Of a stretch of 60,555 bases of DNA, positions 11,679 through 21,761 are shown one piece after another. The stretch's first letter is position 1, and each line of letters opens with the position of its first letter. The stretch is from contig JBNGIS010011060.1 of the NCBI GenBank assembly GCA_049999725.1, positions 1-60,555 on the forward strand, given 5' to 3'. This stretch comes from Haplomitrium mnioides (Eukaryota; Marchantiophyta; Haplomitriopsida; Calobryales). The position numbers were made by a program, and so were the translations under genes. The notes beneath the pieces were generated by a model. That model saw nothing but the letters and a program-made list of their open reading frames with translations. It searched no databases and was not told where the DNA came from.

Positions 11679-12602
11679 ATGGGAGACAACATGAGTAGAT
11701 TGGTGAGTGAAAAGTTAGATAAATACAATTACCAAGCCTGGAAGTTTAGGATTACAAATTTTTTGATGAGTAAGGGCTCATGGGATAACCTCATGGGAGA
11801 TGAGCAATCACCTAACTTACCGATAAACCCATCAGCAGCCCAAGTGATGGTAGCTAAGGCCTGGACTAAGAAATCCAGAAAAGTTATATATTACTTGTCT
11901 TTCAGTGTATCCGACAGTATGCTCATCCATATTCAGCACTCAAACACCCCAAAAGAAGCATGGGATACACTTTTGAAGTTATATAGTGTAAACATGAATT
12001 CCCGAAAAATGCAATTGAAGCAAGAGCTTCATATGGTTTCGAAAGGCAGTCTATCCATAGGTGATTATAATATCAAGATCAAAACCATTGCATATCAGTT
12101 GGCATCCATTGGTAGTCCTGTTGATGATGACGATTTAGTAGCACTCACCTTAAATGGTCTTGGAAAAGGATATTCTCATTTCCGACCATCCATTGCAATT
12201 CGTGAGACTGTACCTGATTTTCAACAACTAGTAGCATTGCTGGTTCATCAAGAACAAAACAATTCAGAAAAATTGAGTTCAGAAAATTCAGAATCAAAAG
12301 CTTTCTACTCACAAAATCGTAGAGGAGCTTCATCGAACAACTCTTCAAGAGGAAGACGTGGAAGAACTGGATTCCAGAATAGGAATCAATTCTCAAAGTC
12401 TTCACAATGAAAACAGACCTACTTTAGAGGCCAGAATTCATCAAGAGGTCAAGGAAGAGCTCAAACCTCAAGTTTTTCAAGGAATGGCCCTACATGCAAT
12501 TTTTGTGGAAAAATCGGTCATGTTTTCAAAGATTGTTTCAAAAGACAATCTCAGGGCAGAGAACATCAAACTCATTATGCATCTTCTACTCAAAAGTACA
12601 GG
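11679..12602 (+). pseudogene. Copia gag (UBN2-type capsid plus zinc knuckle)
   Basis: The open part, 11679-12410, gives 243 residues beginning MGDNMSRLVSEKLDKYNYQA, with the plant Copia gag pattern (NYQAWKFRITNFL near residue 17, then a W-D-x-L and an L-x-x-EL-H-M region). A TGA at 12408-12410 interrupts it. The same frame then continues to about 12602 and contains the CCHC zinc knuckle C-x2-C-x4-H-x4-C at 12495-12536, which binds genomic RNA in intact elements. Confidence 0.9.
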
Positions 12603-15600
12603 TAGTGTGTTTACAGCCCAAAAAATGATGAGTTCACAAAAACACTCAAATCCATCACAAGAAGAACCACAACTATGGTTTCTTGATTCGGGAGCTACTA
12701 ACCACATGACTAGCCATGGAGAATGGTTCCACACTATGGAGAAAATGCAGAAACCTGGATATGTTGCAATAGGGGATGACTCTGTCCACCCTATAGAGCA
12801 TATTGGAGATGCATCCTTACTTGTTGAGAATGGAGATCCCAAGTTTCTCACAAATGTCTTACATGTACTCGAAATCACCAAAAATCTGGTTTTGGTGGGT
12901 CAAATTGTGGACCAGGGATGCCAAGTGAAGTTTAATGCCCATGGAGTATTTTTGGAGGATGTGAAGGATCATTATAAGGTCAGGATCAGAGGAGAGAAAG
13001 TTGGAAGATTGTTTACACTCAATGGAAACATTCCCGAAACAAAATCAACATATATTGCTGATGGGAAAGGTCTAGTTTCAGATCTGGATATTTGGCACAA
13101 GATAGTTGGCCCCATAGACTTCCAGAGACTTTTAAATATGAAGAATCACAACCTGGTCACTAGTTTACCTCAGTTTCAAACCATAATTATGGATCATGTT
13201 TGTGAAGCATGTCAATATGGTAAGAGTTCCAAGCAACCTTTTCCCAAACATGCTCAAGTAAGCAAACAACCTTTGGAGGTGATTCACTCAGATGTGTGGA
13301 CAACCTCAAATCTGTCATTGGCTGGAAACAAGTATTATGTCAGTTTTATTGATGACTGTACCAGAAAAGTATGGGTTTATTTCATGAAAAGCAAAAGTGA
13401 GCTTTTTCATCATTTTTGCAACTTCAAAGCTATGGTGGAAAAAGAGAAAGGCAGTTATATCAAGTATCTCAGATCAGATGGAGGGGGAGAATATTTCTCA
13501 AAACAGTTCTCACAGTATCTACATCACCATGGAATTCAATGCCACTACACTTGTCGGCACACACCTCAACAAAATGGAGTAGCTGAAAGAAAAAATAGGC
13601 ATATTGCTGAAATGGCAAGAGCTCTCTTGAATAAGAAGCATGTACCAAACCAATATTGAGCAGAGGCTGTTTCAACAGAAGTCTATGTTATAACCAAATG
13701 TCCCACATCTGGAGTTCATAACAAGACCCCCGAAGAGGCATATTATGGGCGAAAACCTGATTTGCGTCATCTTAAGATATCTGGATGTATTGCATATGTG
13801 CATATTCTTGGATAACTGAGACAAAAGCTTGATCCAAAGGCTGAGAAGAGTACTTTTATTGGCTACTCAGTGGACCAGAAAGGTTATAAGTGTTACAATC
13901 CAAACACAAGAGAAGTAAGAGTTAGTCGTGATGTTGTTTTCGATGAACTAAGTAGTTGGTATCAACCAGCAAGTTCTACAGAGATTTATGAGGATCACAG
14001 AGTTTTTCAGGGACACATAAAAACCCCTGAACATATTCCCATAGTTTCAGATCAAACCAGCAACTCTACTTCAAGTTCTAGTGGAAAGTTGATAAATACG
14101 TCTTTTCGGAAAATTTCAAAAGAAGTGAAAGATTTTCCAAATGACAAGGGAAAGCAGATAGCAGTACCTGAAACCATATATCAGGCTCAGAATATATCTG
14201 ACATAGATGATAGTGATCAAAGTACTGAAGAAGATCAACTCAATATTCCACAAATGATTACAAAAGGAGTAAACCGCTTACATCAACCGAATGAAGCTAT
14301 TCCACATAGATCAGGGAGTGTAAAGACTCCAGTTAATTATCCAGTGGATAGATTGAAATTTTATGGCTATAGAGCATTTCATTATACACACATGACAGAA
14401 GTCATAAAGGAGAAAAAACCAATTTCATTCAAAGAAGCGATAAAAGCCAAAAAAAAAATGGCGAATAGCCATGGATGAAGAGATGGAAGCACTTTTTCAG
14501 AGTCAGACATGGGATCTGGTTGAACTACCAGATGGGATGAAGGCTATTAACTGTAAGTGGATTTACAAAATCAAGCACAATGCGGATGGTAGTGTGAGTC
14601 GCTACAAAGCACGTTTGGTTGCAAAAGGTTATGCCCAAGAGTATGGCATTAACTATGAAGAGACCTTCAGTTCAGTGGCCAAGATGATAACTATCAGAAC
14701 TGTACTGGCCCTTGCAGCAAGAAAAAGGTAGAGTCTACATCAAATGGATGTCAAGAATGCTTTTCTACATGGAGATTTACAAGAAACAATATATTTGACT
14801 CAACCAAAAGGATATGTGAATGAAAGCTGTTCTAAGCATGTGTGCAGACTTGAGAAGGCTTTATATGGTCTGAAACAGGCCCCAAGAGCCTGGAATAATA
14901 AGCTTTCTATAGTTTTAGTGATGATTGGTTTTCAAGTGTCAAATGCCGATTCTTCACTTTATATTCTACAAACTGAATCTGGTCTTGTTCTCTTAGCCAT
15001 ATATGTGGATGATTTATTGATCACAGGTGACTGTGATCATGACATCAAAAATGTCAAGAAGTTACTACAAAGTAAGTTCCAAATGAAAGATTTGGGAACT
15101 TTACGATTTTTTTTAGGAATTGAAGTTATTACAACTTCAAGTGGAATTTGGATAGGGCAAAGGAAGTACAGTTTGGACCTGTTATATAAGTTTGGTTTGA
15201 CAGGATCCAAGCCCATTTCAGTACCTATGCAGCCCAATCTGAAGTTAAGTATTGATGAAGGTGAATTACTTGAGAATGCCACATTTTTTCGACAAATCGT
15301 TGGGTCCTTGATATATCTCACTATCACCAGACCTGACATCAGTTATGTAGTTGGCGTGGTGGCACAATTCATGCAAAATCCTAGGAAACCACACCTTGAT
15401 GCAACGAGAGTAATCTTACGATATATTAAATCTACTCTCAATTACGGTCTTTTTTATCGTGCATCATCTTCACTTGAATTGAGTGGATTTACAGATGCAG
15501 ATTATGCTGGAAGTATTTCAGATAGGAGGAGCACTAGTGGGTTCTCATTTTTTCTTGGAAGTGCCGCTATCTCATGGAGTAGTAAGAAACAACCAACCGT

Positions 15601-15900
15601 TGCAATTTCGAGCACCGAATCTGAATATCGAGGAAACGCTATCGCTACATGTGAACTGATATGGCTGTTACAGTTAATGACAAATCTATGTCTACAAGTT
15701 CAGCAACCTCCCATTCTATATTGTGATAATATAAGTAGTTTCATGCTTGCGAAGAACTCGGTTTTTCATGCACGTACGAAGCATATTGAGGTTCATTATC
15801 ATTTTCTTTGAGAGAAGGTATTGGCTGGAGTTATGGAGCTCAAGTATATCTGTACTACAGATCAGCAAGCTGATATATTTACCAAAGCATTGATTCCAGC
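12603..15900 (+). pseudogene. Copia pol (protease, integrase, RT, RNase H), broken
   Basis: Protease FLDSGATNHMT lies near 12680. The integrase zinc domain follows (WH at about 13093, C-x2-C near 13200), with the second His replaced by Pro (VGPID). The integrase core has the DDE residues in SDVW, RSDGGGEY and GVAERKN. The RT has YVDDLL near 15002, and RNase H has TDADYAG, STESEY and CDN. Breaks: a frame change near 12600, TGA 13657, TAA 13813, a frameshift in the A-run 14449-14458, TAG 14729 and TGA 15809. The stops at 13657, 14729 and 15809 fall where Trp, Trp and Arg are normally conserved. Confidence 0.92.
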
Positions 15901-15949
15901 TTTGTTTTTCAAGTTTAGAGCCTTATTAGGCATCCTACATCTTCATGAG

Positions 15950-15961
15950 CTTGAGGGGGAG
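15950..15961 (+). other. Polypurine tract
   Basis: The run TTGAGGGGGAG immediately precedes the 3' LTR, the normal place for plus-strand priming. Confidence 0.85.
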
Positions 15962-16250
15962 TGTTAAAATTACAAGCTATCATTGAATAGTTAGCTTAAG
16001 TTCTAGGGTTACCAAACTCAACGTTTAACCTTAGTTAAGTTAGTGAGTCTAGTATAAATATCCACATAGAGGGATGTATATAAGATCACCTTAGTATTTT
16101 CTCATGCTTGCATATTGATGCACATGTTTGACTCATTTGAGTTTTGATATTCACACTTTGGAATTCCTTTCTAAATGTTAGATTCTTTTTGTATTGATTC
16201 ACATTGGACATTGTTCCAATCTTCTATAGATGCTTCTATGCATTCCAACA
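15962..16250 (+). repeat. Copia 3' LTR
   Basis: 289 bases from TGTTAAAATT to CATTCCAACA, matching the 5' LTR with one extra base near its end. Confidence 0.95.
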
Positions 16251-16283
16251 ATTTTTTCCTTTTAAAAAAAGGTTCTTGTTTTG

Positions 16284-16315
16284 AGTAGCCTATTCTTGGT
16301 TCAAAGTAGCGGCTG
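16284..16315 (+). repeat. Candidate terminal motif, copy 1
   Basis: AGTAGC, 15 bases including CTTGGTTCAA, AGTAGC, then GGCTG. The same motif occurs at 21479 and 29653. Here it follows the tail block of the gene B unit (after removing the Copia insertion) and abuts the upstream region of gene A copy 2. Confidence 0.6.
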
Positions 16316-16798
16316 CTCATGGTGGTTTTTGCAATTTCTTATCATTTAGCTTTATTTTGCCCTTGTGCTTTATATCACCTTTTCTCTTTCATTTTTAGAG
16401 CCAAGTTTTAATTTATTTTGGTAGTTTGGAAAATGGCATCTCAAGCAATTGCTCCAAAAATGGCACAATCAAAGCCCTATCGATATGCCAATGTTCAAAA
16501 GCTACTCAAGCTGATATGACTAGCCAATGAATGACTAATTTGCTGCAAATTCTAGTGCATGGGTAAGAAATTCAATATAGGCATTTTGGTCTAAATTTCT
16601 ATGATTCAAGAGGGGCACATAGTTCACATTGGCTCCTTGTGCAACCAAAAGATGGAATCGGTCTCTACAAGACCTCTCTAGTATATTTTTGCTTCAATGT
16701 AATGAAGCAATAGACTCATTCATGTCAGACTTACATGAAGCGTATAAGGATGGAAAGGTAAAAATTCATAACAATTACTACATTTTTGTTGTTGTTAA

Positions 16799-17300
16799 GA
16801 GTCCATGCTAGCATGGACTCGAGAGTCATTGCTTGCAATGACTATCAAGTCTTTGCCTACATGAATTCTCGAGTCATTGCTTGCAAGGATTCTTAAGTCC
16901 TTGCTCAAAGAGACTTGAGAGTCCATGTGGGCTCATGAGCCTTTTTTCTCTTGGATTGGTGAGTTAAGATGTGTAGGGACTACAAAGTCCATGGGCGCAT
17001 AGACTTAAGAGTCTATGTGCATAGAGAGTCATGAGTCCATGCGCGCCTAGACTCGATTGTCCTTGCATACATTGACTTGCGAGTTCATGTGCTCATGGAC
17101 TCTTGAGTCAAAGCGCTCTTAGACTAAGAACTCCATGCGTCCAATGACTCATGAGTTTATGCACACTTAGACTTCTGAGTTCTTGCTCGTAAGGACTCAC
17201 AAGTCCATATGTGCATGGAGTCCTCAATCTAAGAGCGTTTAGACTCTAGAGTCCTTATGTTATGGACTCGTGATACCTTGCAAGCATGGACTCACTGTAA
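16799..17300. repeat. Palindromic array F (intron 1 of gene A copy 2)
   Basis: About 16 units with a period near 30 bp directly after the exon 1 donor. The first unit (16799-16820) is a perfect 22-bp palindrome with core GTCCATGCTAGCATGGAC. Others are GTCCATGCGCGCCTAGAC, GTTCATGTGCTCATGGAC and similar. Left and right arms vary together only partly. Confidence 0.85.
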
Positions 17301-17402
17301 TTCAATCAAATATTTTGAGCCCGATCTTGGTTTTTTCAATCTAAGGTTTTTGATTCTAACACTTTTTTGTGTTTTAGTTTTCATAGTTTCTATCTAATTT
17401 TG

Positions 17403-18000
17403 TCAACAAGTACCCACATCCAAAGTGTGCTCAAAGGGACTTCACCAAATTTGCATTTAGACAAAAGCTTTTGGAGATTAAACCTAGGTTGAGCATGGCT
17501 TAGTGCATTCTTTTTTTCATTGTGACAACATTTGCAATCAAAGCGACTAGTGAACCGTCAGCTCAAAATAAATTAAAAAAACATTTGAGTTGGCAAAAGG
17601 CTCAAAAAAGAAAAAACTTGCTTTGAAGAAGTAGAAACCAATGCAAGCATATCCAATTTGCTTAGAGTCGGTCTCGTCATCGTCTCTCTCAAGCTCTGTT
17701 TTGCAACCTTCTTCTTCTTTCTCTTCAAGCAACTCTGAAAAAGAGGTTAAGCTTGAACCCGTGTAACAACAATTGACTTCAAGATCAAAGCGACAAGTGC
17801 ACAAAAGGTTATGAAGATTTCAAGAGAGGGAACATGTTGATCCTCATACTATTTCTAAAGAAGATAAAAATAAAATTCATGAATCCGCTATCTAGCACAG
17901 TAAGGTTCATGAAAAAACAATAACTATTTGGTTGGAGATTCTTATTTTATTGAAGCTTGAAATGGAGAACTAGGGGCATTTCTAGATAAGTTGATTGAAT
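17403..18000 (+). other. Gene A copy 2, linker part of exon 2
   Basis: Frames are broken, but pieces align with exon 2 of copy 1: a DFTKFAF-QKLL segment (DFIKMAI-IKLL in copy 1), then a Ser/Glu-rich linker, then EREHVDPHTISKEDKNKI (EGEQVDPQTMSKEDKNKI in copy 1). The minus-strand frame at 17547-17804 is a shadow of this. Confidence 0.45.
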
Positions 18001-18894
18001 GGGGACTTTGCGGAGCTATTTGCTTAGTGCACGCTTACCAACAAGTATGCCCACTCATTCTTCATAGTGGCTTTAGACCCAAAGTGCGAGTTAAAAGATA
18101 AGTCAAAGTTTGACATCAAAAACCATGACAAGTATCATTATGAGATTGTTGGAGGCAATCAAAGCAATGCTGCACGACAACTTTTGATCACAAAGTATGG
18201 AGTGAAAAATCCAATGTTGTTTCTCTGTAATTGTCATGTTTATGTTAAACTGATACCTACAGAAGCCCAAATTTTTGCCATAGATGACAACTATGACTAA
18301 TAAAATCGGTTGGAGATTACCTCCATTTAAAAAGTCAAGTATTGGCATCAAATTTTTATGGAGAACAGAATCATTTCATCCCAAAAGTTAAAAAAAGAGC
18401 TAGTTTTGGAGACTTTGGAAATAAAGCCATAGTCCACTCTTGAGAAGACTATATCTTTTCAAGATAACGAGTTTCAATTGGCCTTCTACAGTGGAGATCT
18501 ACGGGAACTGCAACATGCCATTTTGGAAATGTGGGAGAACAACTTGGTGAGAGGCCAAAAGCCTAAAGCCAAAAGCTCTTTGAGATTGGAGAACATGAAG
18601 TGGATGTCTTGGAGGTCCGTTGAGGGTCTTTATGATGAAATTAAAATTTATTTTTTGAAGAGAGTGGAGGCCGAAGAGCTTTCAATTGAAGAGATGTCTC
18701 AAAAACTTGATAGATACAAAGTTTTTGTGGTAATGGTTAAATCTTTTTGTTTGGAGGTGTGCTGTGCAATATGGGAGGAGGCAAAGATGGAATATCCCAT
18801 CCATATAGAGGAGTTGAAAATGTCTTTCTATTCGAGTTTTGAGAAATTTTTGGTAATCTATTTTTTCATTTGAAATTATTTTCTTCTGACCACT

Positions 18895-19435
18895 GATAAC
18901 ATGTGCATATGGACTCTTTAGACTCTGTGCGCACAAGGAATAAAAAATCCAAACGCATATGGACTCTTTGAAGTCCATGCATGCATGAACTCCTTAAAAC
19001 CCATGTATACATGGACTCTTCAAAGTCAAAGTGTTTGGACTCTTCAAAGTAAATGCATGCATGGACTATGGGAGTCTTTGCGGGCTTGAACTCTTTATTC
19101 TTTACGTGTATGGACTCTTGGTAATCCAATTGCACATCATTTCTTCAAAATCCTTGCTCTTGGACTCTTCAAAGTCCATGTGTGCATGGACTCTGCATAG
19201 TCTACGCATGCAGAGAGTAAAGAATCTTAGCGCTTGGACTACAAAGAGTTTATGTACGCATAGACTACCAAGTATCCATGCGCGCATTGGCTCTTTGTCT
19301 CTAGTCGCTTAGGTTAGAGAAGTCTCTTTGTAGTTGGTGGGATGACACTTAGCGCGTTAGAACTTAAACAAGTCCATAGACACATGAATTACAAGGAGTC
19401 CATGCACACACAGACTTCTTGTTGTAGTAGCGTTT
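18895..19435. repeat. Palindromic array G (intron 2 of gene A copy 2)
   Basis: About 16 units with ACTCTTCAAAGTCCATGTGTGCATGG-like periodicity placed between the exon 2 donor (18853) and exon 3. Examples are TCCATGCATGCATG near 18977 and CCATGTGTGCATGG near 19169. The many open frames here on both strands come from the repeat. Confidence 0.85.
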
Positions 19436-20699
19436 TCAATTATATACTTTCAATTATTGATTCGTAGCTTGTTTTCTTTTTTCGAGGTGATTAAACTTTC
19501 AACTTGCAAAAAAGTTCACATTTGTTGCAAAGGGCAAAAAAAACTAGGGCTACAAAACAAGCCACTGAAGAACAACACCAAGCTCCAACCTTGGTCTCTT
19601 ACCCTCCTGCTTTCCTACTTCATTGTCAAAAAAAAAGAGTGGAAAGCAAGGCAATAGAACAAAGCTGATGTCCTTCTCTTGGAGGCAAGTGTCAATGTAG
19701 AGTATTTAGATTTGTAGTCCTACGTAGACATACTCAAAGTGGTATTCTACAAAGTCCACAAGCTGTCCAATACCATATAATTAAATAGCCTAGTGAAACT
19801 ATGAGATTTCACTCTCGCTATTGTTAATATTCCTTATAGTTACAACCTTAAGAAATGCAAGCATGAATTTTGGTCTTTTGTCATCGTTCACTCTCACAAC
19901 AATTTGGCATTGTCAAGGATATTTTTTTGGAAGTCTACTACACCATCGATCACAACATCTGGTTAGTCTTCTAAAAGCTTTTATAAACAAATTTTGTTAG
20001 TACATTTGTTTTGTAATTGATTTCTTTTCTTGTTGTGTCTTGTAAGTTTATTTGATTGCTTAGCAAAAGAACAAACATTCATCATTCTAGTGGTCTCAGA
20101 ACTGCACATGCTCATGAGTATTGGACGATGGGCTACTGGAAAAAGAAGGGAAAATGCAACATAAAGTTGTTCAATCTACAATCAGATGATGCAATTTAGT
20201 TGCCATATGGTTTCTGTGAAACTAAAGCTACTAGGAGATAAATGTTACTAGAAGCCCCAAGCTCTTTATAAAATTTTCATCGATCATTTGTTTTCTGAGC
20301 AAGATTGAATTTTAGATCTTTGCTCTAGGCTTGACAAAGGCTTAGTTTGTGCTCTTAGATTAATACATAATTGCATTGTTGTAGAATATGATAGACGAAA
20401 ATCTATCTATATTCTTTAGAGATTTTTTACAATGGTATCTTTGTCGTGAGATGTCAATGAGTCACAAAGTTGTATATGCTTACCACAAGGAGCTTGTTTC
20501 TTCTAGTATAGCAAGTGTATCAGGTGACTCTATTGATAATTCAGGTACTAGAAAGCCTTGACATGATTCATCAGTAGCCATATTTGCTCAAGCCTCTTAG
20601 TCAATTAATCTAGAGTACATCATCTGTCTCAAGAAGGAAAAGATTGATGTAAACTTTATGTATATAATAAACTATTTGATTTCAACAAAAGTTTAAGTC

Positions 20700-21478
20700 C
20701 AAGGTCGGGTGGATGTTTGTGTTTGAATAAATGATCCTTCAATAAGAAAAAATTTAATGCATATGTTATTAAGTTTATGTTGGACAAAATACCTTATAAA
20801 AATGAATGAATTTTAGATTAAACACTATGCAATACATAAGATGTGTGCAAGAAAGTCCATGCTTGCATGGACATTCATGTTCAAATGCTTTAGGTTTGTG
20901 TTGATACTTTAAGAATATATGTTAAAATTATGAATTTTGAAATTATTTGTCACATGAGTCACCTCTTTGATTTTTATTTTTGAAATAAAATTGTGTAAGT
21001 TATAAGAGATTGAGTGTATGCATGCATTCTTAAGACCGTGTGATTGATTTTGATTAAAAGAGATAGTGTTTTGAAGATATACGTACAGAAATCTATGCGA
21101 GCATAGCTGTTCTTTTTTGGTTTTCATCTTTTTTGTTTATAGTTGGAAGACTAAATGTTAGAAGATTGTAGATGAAGATCCAGTCTTTGTCTATGCATTC
21201 TCTTTTCTTTGAATGTCTTTTTAGTAGATTTTTTAGGTTTTGGTAAGTTTAATATCTTTTGAATATTGTTAACAAACATTAGAATACTTTGATTGAAGCT
21301 TTAATATGTTTTGTAAATATTCTATGTGTTGATGTTTATCTTCTTTAAAGATAATACAACAAATTGCAAACTTAAAAAAATTGTTTTGTTTAAAAACTTC
21401 ACAAATATCAATAAATGTAATTTTTGAAGTTGAAATTTGAAAATCATTTTTCTTAAACGTGAAATGATGCAAGAACTT
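20700..21478. other. AT-rich 3' region of the gene A copy 2 unit
   Basis: No gene seen. Isolated palindromic units occur at about 20853 (TCCATGCTTGCATGGA) and 21093 (TCTATGCGAGCATAG). The last 30-50 bases before 21479 resemble the end of the tail blocks at 10 and 29.6 kb. Confidence 0.4.
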
Positions 21479-21509
21479 AGTAGCGGGTCTTGGTTCAAAG
21501 TAGCAGCTG
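21479..21509 (+). repeat. Candidate terminal motif, copy 2
   Basis: AGTAGC, 14 bases including CTTGGTTCAA, AGTAGC, AGCTG. It lies downstream of gene A copy 2 and is followed almost at once by a scrap of Copia gag in the opposite orientation. Confidence 0.6.
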
Positions 21510-21524
21510 TTTTGATTGGGTGTT

Positions 21525-21761
21525 TTAGCTGCAGATATATATATATCCCATTATCTTGCCATCAACACTGATGGTAAGCCAATACAACAACTTAAGCATC
21601 TTCTCAATATAGGTCTTGAATGCTTGCATGTCTACAATGGATGAGGTTGGTCTCAACATAGGCTCTACTTCAACACCTATGATAAAATCCCAGAACCCTC
21701 TTCCTTTGATGAAGTTGGTCATTCTCATTGACCAAACATTGTAATTTCTTTCATTTCTCAC
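21525..21761 (-). pseudogene. Copia gag fragment
   Basis: A 78-residue open frame with the N-terminal gag pattern of plant Copia elements: NYNVWSMRMTNFIKGRGFWD followed by a short acidic loop and a KTYIEKMLKLLYWL helix. There is no protease, integrase or LTR that I can attach to it. It ends close to the candidate terminal motif at 21509, so it may be the target sequence into which that element inserted. Confidence 0.65.

Larger units (their letters stand above)
10061..16250 (+). mobile_element. Complete but inactive Ty1/Copia LTR retrotransposon
   Basis: This has two LTRs, a tRNA-Met type primer site, gag, protease, integrase, reverse transcriptase and RNase H in Copia order, and a polypurine tract. 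By hand count the LTRs differ at about 17 positions plus one 1-base indel over 288 bases. It splits the tail block of the surrounding element. The flanking five bases GTTTT / ATTTT differ once and may be a decayed target duplication. At least six stops or frameshifts interrupt gag-pol. Confidence 0.95.
16433..20700 (+). pseudogene. Gene A copy 2: decayed gene with ParB-like domain
   Basis: Exon 1 starts ATG GCA TCT at 16433 (MASQAIAPKMAQSKPYRY) and ends at a GAAAG/GTAAAA donor (16757). Exon 2 runs from about 17403 to 18852 (TTTTTG/GTAATC). Exon 3 runs from about 19490 to 19970 and a further piece starts near 20070 (THAHEYW-like segment, TMGYWKKKGKCNIKLFNLQS). The best-kept region is 18037-18300: FFIVALDPKCELKDKSKFD, YEIVGGNQSNAARQLL, CHVYVKLIPTEAQIFAIDDN. 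That is the order of a ParB/Srx-type domain, with the GGNH motif changed to GGNQ. A second well-kept block, 18478-18873, is acidic, helical and unrecognised. Stops and frame changes make it non-functional. The shared upstream sequence with copy 1 ends at about 16316. Confidence 0.5.

Noticed and set aside
16284-16315. tRNA gene or SINE promoter (GGTTCAAAG resembles a B box)
   Set aside because: No matching A box at the right distance and no clover-leaf fold; the three copies better fit an element end.
16799-19435. CRISPR-like array (repeats near 30 bp with spacers)
   Set aside because: The palindromic units degrade freely, spacers are similar to one another rather than unique, no cas genes are present, and the context is plant nuclear DNA.
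18895-19435. Numerous overlapping open frames on both strands with Trp/Cys/His repeats
   Set aside because: They are translations of the palindrome array. A palindromic repeat gives open frames on both strands.
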